The notes under the pieces are model-generated. The model did no database searches, was not told the DNA's origin, and saw only the letters and a list, made by a program, of their open reading frames with translations. This document shows positions 60,387 through 64,000 of a stretch of 64,000 nucleotides of DNA, piece by piece; positions within the stretch are counted from its first letter, which is position 1; every line of letters begins with the position of its first letter. Source of the DNA: Microbacterium sp. CSI-V (GTDB taxonomy: Bacteria; Actinomycetota; Actinomycetes; Actinomycetales; Microbacteriaceae); the NCBI RefSeq assembly GCF_001984105.1, contig NZ_MTQM01000004.1, positions 1 to 64,000 of the forward strand, read 5' to 3'. Both the position numbers and the translations under genes were made by a program.

Positions 60387-61352
60387 ATGACTCGTTTCGG
60401 ATACACCCTCATGACCGAGCAGAGCGGACCCCGCGAGCTCGTGGACTACGCCGTCGGCGCCGAGCGCGCCGGGTACGACTTCCTCGTCTCCAGCGACCAC
60501 TACTCCCCCTGGCTGACGTCGCAGGGTCATGCGCCCTACGCGTGGACCGTCCTGGGGGCCGTCGCGCACGCCACGACCGACGTCGAGCTGATGACCTACG
60601 TCACGTGCCCGACCATCCGGTACCACCCGGCCGTCGTGGCGCAGAAGGCAGCCACCCTGCAGCTGCTGTCGGACGGGCGCTTCACCCTTGGTCTCGGATC
60701 GGGCGAGAACCTCAACGAGCACGTGGTCGGCGAGGGCTGGCCGGCCGTCCACGCGCGCCAGGACATGCTCGTCGAGGCGATCGAGATCATCCGCGCGTTG
60801 CACACCGGCGACCTCGTGACCTACGACGGGGAGTACTTCCGCGTCGACTCGGCCCGCGTGTGGGATGTCCCCGACGGAGGTGTGCCGATCGGCGTCGCCG
60901 TGTCGGGCGAGCATTCGATCGAGCGGTTCGCGCCGCTCGGCGACCACCTCATCACCACCGAGCCCGAAGCCGACCTCATCCGCGGGTGGGACGAGCACCA
61001 CGACGGCGCCTCACGCAAGATCGGTCAGATCCCGATCAGCTGGGACCCGGACAAGGATGCCGCGATCGCTCGCGCCCACGACCAGTTCCGGTGGTTCGCC
61101 GGCGGCTGGGCCGTGAACTCCGACCTGCCCACTCCCGCGGGGTTCGCGGGAGCGTCGCAGTTCGTGCGCCCCGAGGACGTCGCGGACTCCATCGCCTGCG
61201 GCCCGGACCTCGACGAGCTCGCCGAGAGCGTGCGCCCCTTCATCGACGCCGGCTTCACCGACATCGCCATCGTGCAGGTCGGCGACGAGCACCAGCAGCG
61301 TTTCATCGACGAGGTGGCCGCCCCGTTGCTGGAGAAGCTGCGCGCGCTCTGA
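60387..61352 (+). CDS. F420-dependent LLM-class oxidoreductase
   Basis: A 321-residue luciferase-like TIM-barrel enzyme of the TIGR03557 type, related to F420-dependent glucose-6-phosphate dehydrogenase: RFGYTLMTEQSGPRELVDYAVGAERAGYDFLVSSDHYSPW at the start in pattern, TYVTCPTIRYHPAVVAQKAATLQLLSDGR, and LGLGSGENLNEHVVG. The bound cofactor is probably F420; the substrate is unknown. A leaderless -10 TACCGT (60375-60380) is 6 nt before ATG 60387. Confidence 0.9.
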   Translation: MTRFGYTLMTEQSGPRELVDYAVGAERAGYDFLVSSDHYSPWLTSQGHAPYAWTVLGAVAHATTDVELMTYVTCPTIRYHPAVVAQKAATLQLLSDGRFTLGLGSGENLNEHVVGEGWPAVHARQDMLVEAIEIIRALHTGDLVTYDGEYFRVDSARVWDVPDGGVPIGVAVSGEHSIERFAPLGDHLITTEPEADLIRGWDEHHDGASRKIGQIPISWDPDKDAAIARAHDQFRWFAGGWAVNSDLPTPAGFAGASQFVRPEDVADSIACGPDLDELAESVRPFIDAGFTDIAIVQVGDEHQQRFIDEVAAPLLEKLRAL

Positions 61353-61387
61353 CATCCCGCCCGGTCGCGCGGTCGGGCCCGTGGGGC

Positions 61388-62221
61388 TCAGACCGCGTGA
61401 CCGGTCTCGCGCACCCACTGCTCGAGACGCCACGGGGGCACGCGGAACACGCGGGCGACGTCGGTGATCGCGTGATGGCCTTCGATCACGGATGCCACGG
61501 CGAACTCCTGCAACGAGCGGAAGTTCCGCCCGGCCAGCGGACCCACGCGCAGGTCGGCGAAGGTGCGGGGCGCGGTGGCGGCTCCCGCACCGGGCGCGAC
61601 GAACACGTACGCCGACGCGCCCTGCATCCCCCTCTCGGCGGCGCGCTGATGCACGCGCGGGGCGACCGAGGGCACGTGCGGAGGCGGGACGGGTGCTCCG
61701 TACTCCGCGGGGGTCGGCGGCGGGCCGACGGGGTGCGCCGCGGGGGGCGGGGACGTCTGCCACGGAGCCGGCGGCAGCGCCGCGGTCCCGGGGGCGATGT
61801 GCGGCGAGAACCCCGCCGCGGGGAGTCGTTCGGCCGGGGGCGGAGGTGCCGGCGCCGGCACCTCCGTTCCGGAGGTCATCCACGGCGCGGGCGGAAGCTC
61901 CCCACCCCAGATCACGGGGCTCGGCACCACGTGCGGACTTGAACTGGGTGCGTCGACCGCGTCCGACACCGGGGTGCGGGCGATGCCGTCGCCGAACAGA
62001 TCCGACACACCGACTTCGAAGACGTCGGCGAGCGCCACGAGCACCGCCAGCGGCACCGCGGTGCGGCCCGCCTCGATCGATCTGATGCGCTGCTCCGACA
62101 GCGCGGCCTCGAACGACAGCGCCGCGACGGACATGCCGCGCGCCAGGCGCATGGCCCGCACCCGCTCACCGAGCGTGTGCAGGACGGCGTTCAGGCGATC
62201 CTCCTCGTGCTCCTCGGTCAT
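61388..62221 (-). CDS. XRE-type regulator with HTH-like C-terminal domain
   Basis: A 277-residue protein: XRE HTH at about residues 17-75 (LGERVRAMRLARGMSVAALS ... QRIRSIEAGRTAVP), then a Pro/Ala-rich linker of about 130 residues containing the repeat LPPAPW twice, then a C-terminal domain at residues 219-277 (RTFADLRVGPLAGRNF ... WRLEQWV). The same domain ends the membrane beta-helix protein encoded just upstream. The domain's second half looks like a HTH, so the protein may contact DNA at both ends. Its ATG overlaps the upstream stop (ATGA), so the two proteins are co-translated. No known family covers the architecture. Confidence 0.8.
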   Translation of the reverse strand: MTEEHEEDRLNAVLHTLGERVRAMRLARGMSVAALSFEAALSEQRIRSIEAGRTAVPLAVLVALADVFEVGVSDLFGDGIARTPVSDAVDAPSSSPHVVPSPVIWGGELPPAPWMTSGTEVPAPAPPPPAERLPAAGFSPHIAPGTAALPPAPWQTSPPPAAHPVGPPPTPAEYGAPVPPPHVPSVAPRVHQRAAERGMQGASAYVFVAPGAGAATAPRTFADLRVGPLAGRNFRSLQEFAVASVIEGHHAITDVARVFRVPPWRLEQWVRETGHAV

Positions 62222-64000
62222 CGACGACTTCCTCCCACAGTCGGGTTACGCGCTGCCTCCTCGACCCACTGTTGCAGTCGCCACTGCGCGATGCGGAACA
62301 GACGCGCGATGGTCGGCACCGAATAGCCGCCTTCGAGGACGGCCGCGACGGCGAACTGCTGCAACGAGGCGAAGGTACGCCCCTCCAGCGGACCGGTACG
62401 CAGGTCCGCGAACGAGCGCGGTCGGTGGTGCGCCGGACGCGGGCCGAGCGTCGCGGACGGCGCGGTCGGGCGGGACTCGGCCCACGCCGCGGGGGCGGCC
62501 GGTGCCGGGGCGGGGCCGCGCCATCCGGTCCCGGGACGAGGTGCCGCCGGCGCCGGGGTCGGAACGGGCTCGCGCCGCACCTGATCCGGCGCCACCCCTC
62601 CCGAGGTCGGGTCGTCGGCGCGATACGCGGCCACCTGCTCCTCACCGTGGCGCAACAGCGCCTCGTGCAGCAGCCGCCGGAGCTTCTGATGCTCTCGACG
62701 GCGACGCCAGAGCACCGGCAGGCCGATCGCCGGGACGAGGAGGACGAGCGCCCACATCCACATCATCGGGTGCTCGTTCATCCACCCGACCCACGCCCAC
62801 TGGAACGTCCAATCGGTCTGGACGTTGCCCTGCTGCATCGTGCGGGATCCCGACCACGACGCCACGACGTCCTGACCGACGCCGTGGAAAGTGTTCCCGG
62901 TGATGTCCGCGCGTGCATCCTCGGAGAGCTCGACAGCGAATCCGGAGGCCACCCGCAGATCGTTGTCGCGGACGATCACGGCCGCTCCGGTCAGTTCGAG
63001 CGCGATGCGGCGGCCCGCGAGCCGGGAGTCGGACACCGTGGCATCCGTGATCCGCCCCGAGACGTCCAGACCCCGGAGGTCCGACGAGGAGAGGTCGGCA
63101 TCGGCCACGGTGAGCCCGGTGGACGGACCCTCCACGAGGACGGCCGTGCGCGTCTCGGACACCTGGGTACCCCGGATCTCGGTCGCGTCGGTGGAGATGA
63201 CGCGGACTCCGCCCTCGCCGCTGTCGCGCACGTGCGAACCGGTGAGCGTGAACCCGTCGGCGGGGCTCAGCCCGTACCCGCCCGAGGTCGGACCGGTGGC
63301 GAGCGCGGAGCCGTCGATGCGGATGCCCCAGCCCGCGGAACCGTCCACGGTGGAATCGGTGATCTTCGTGCCGGTGGACTGACGGGAGACGGAGACACCG
63401 TCGCCGCCGGAGCCCGTGATCGTCGTCCGTTCGATCGTCGTGTCGGAGGCGCCGTTCGTCACCTCCACGCCGGTGAGCGTCGAATCCTCGATCGTGGTGT
63501 CCTGGATGCCCGCTTGCGTGGTGTCCGAGAAGAACACCCCGTAATGCAGCCCGGTGATCTTCGTCGAGACGATTCCTGCGGACGCGCGATCGTCCCCGGT
63601 GCCCGTGACGGCCAGACCGCCGGTCCGGCCGCTCCAATAGCCGAGGTCGCGGAACTCCGCGTGGCCGATCACGAGCAGCCCGTCGCGGGCGCGCACGTAC
63701 GCGCGGCCGTCGTTCTCGTCCCTGTCGGGTGCCGCCGCCGCTTCGTCCCACGACGTGAACGCGAGCGGATCGTCCTCGCCACCGAAGACCCCGAGGGTGC
63801 CGCCCCAGACGACGATGCTCGTGGTCCCCTCCGCCGAGCTGAGCATCCGGACCGTTCCGCCGCCGTAGAAGTCCAGCTCGGCACCGCGACGGACGACGAC
63901 GTTGCGGACGAGGGTGAGCGTGCGGTCGTCCTCGACGCGCAGCGCGCCGAGGGCCTCGAGATCGGCGACGGTGTACCCCCACCGCTGCCCGTTCTGAGGG
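62218..64000 (-). CDS. Membrane beta-helix protein with cytoplasmic HTH-like domain (partial)
   Basis: Frame enters from the right edge, so the N-terminus is missing; 593 residues are visible. The first about 410 form a right-handed beta-helix: short repeats such as GIQDTTIEDSTLTGVEV, TTIERTTITGSGGDGVSV and TKITDSTVDGSAGWGIRI, the parallel-coil pattern of carbohydrate-active or polymer-binding proteins. One membrane segment follows (62707-62766), an RRRREHQK stop-transfer, a Pro/Ala-rich linker, then a C-terminal domain (62221-62418) about 60 percent identical to that of the XRE gene downstream. Predicted topology: helix outside, domain inside. An internal ATG at 63846 is not needed as a start. 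Confidence 0.8.
   Translation of the reverse strand, partial: PQNGQRWGYTVADLEALGALRVEDDRTLTLVRNVVVRRGAELDFYGGGTVRMLSSAEGTTSIVVWGGTLGVFGGEDDPLAFTSWDEAAAAPDRDENDGRAYVRARDGLLVIGHAEFRDLGYWSGRTGGLAVTGTGDDRASAGIVSTKITGLHYGVFFSDTTQAGIQDTTIEDSTLTGVEVTNGASDTTIERTTITGSGGDGVSVSRQSTGTKITDSTVDGSAGWGIRIDGSALATGPTSGGYGLSPADGFTLTGSHVRDSGEGGVRVISTDATEIRGTQVSETRTAVLVEGPSTGLTVADADLSSSDLRGLDVSGRITDATVSDSRLAGRRIALELTGAAVIVRDNDLRVASGFAVELSEDARADITGNTFHGVGQDVVASWSGSRTMQQGNVQTDWTFQWAWVGWMNEHPMMWMWALVLLVPAIGLPVLWRRRREHQKLRRLLHEALLRHGEEQVAAYRADDPTSGGVAPDQVRREPVPTPAPAAPRPGTGWRGPAPAPAAPAAWAESRPTAPSATLGPRPAHHRPRSFADLRTGPLEGRTFASLQQFAVAAVLEGGYSVPTIARLFRIAQWRLQQWVEEAARNPTVGGSRR

Noticed and set aside
1-64000. CRISPR array, insertion sequence, prophage or rRNA genes
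   Set aside because: No spaced direct repeats, transposase, integrase, terminal inverted repeats or rRNA-like sequence were seen. Base composition is even except for a few short promoter regions.

Overview
The window is very GC-rich. GTG starts are common, and many genes have a TANNNT -10 box 5-7 nt before the start codon, which implies leaderless mRNAs. It carries actinobacterial markers: the rplM-rpsI-glmM order with coaA and glmS close by, LAxTG cell-wall sorting signals, a DUF7882-like protein and an F420-dependent luciferase-like oxidoreductase. Together these point to the chromosome of a Microbacteriaceae actinomycete, most likely Microbacterium or a close relative. No IS element, CRISPR array, rRNA or convincing tRNA was seen.

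Layout. 1-6.7 kb: the start of a WXG-like secreted-protein gene cut by the window edge, then cell-wall and CoA housekeeping genes (glmS, coaA, a Ppx/GppA phosphatase, glmM, rpsI, rplM). 7-11.6 kb: an alpha/beta hydrolase, a lipoprotein, the organic-peroxide module ohrR-ohr with a palindromic operator, and a NarL-type two-component system. 11.6-18.2 kb: two paralogous extracytoplasmic PIG-L-type deacetylases, a PEBP-like protein, an exopolysaccharide-initiating sugar-phosphate transferase and a UDP-glucose 6-dehydrogenase. 18.3-35.9 kb: a large sucrose/fructan locus (details below). 36-38.5 kb: an Asp23/AmaP-type envelope operon. 38.6-42.3 kb: an ABC1/UbiB-like kinase, VanZ and a tyrosine phosphatase. 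42.4-49.5 kb: a small XRE/DUF6907-like pair, a second initiating transferase, a BY-type tyrosine kinase and a MalT-like LuxR regulator, forming a second exopolysaccharide block. 49.5-58.6 kb: membrane proteins, a DivIVA-like coiled-coil protein, an aldo/keto reductase, MarR, DUF2207, a lipase-like hydrolase and a GT4 glycosyltransferase. 58.8-61.4 kb: a TerC transporter behind a yybP-ykoY (Mn2+) riboswitch and an LLM oxidoreductase. 61.4-64 kb: an XRE-type regulator coupled to a membrane beta-helix protein, the two sharing the same C-terminal domain.

How it fits together. The fructan locus can make levan outside the cell (GH68 levansucrase), hold it or hold the cell to it (two LAxTG surface proteins), cut it outside (a membrane-anchored GH32 and a Tat-exported GH32), import the products (a sucrose-type PTS EIIBCA and a binding-protein ABC importer without its own ATPase) and hydrolyse them inside (two cytoplasmic GH32s). 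LacI-type operators of one family, with core YAANCGNTTR, sit on the levansucrase/levanase divergent promoter and on the ABC-operon promoter. Two LacI regulators are encoded in the locus.

The least explained element is the pair at the right edge: a soluble XRE-type protein and a membrane protein with an extracytoplasmic beta-helix both end in a nearly identical HTH-like domain of about 55 residues. Also notable are a 39-bp divergent leaderless promoter pair (coaA/ppx), a hairpin that masks the ribosome-binding site of one PIG-L gene, and strong over-representation of the word GGATGCC on both strands.
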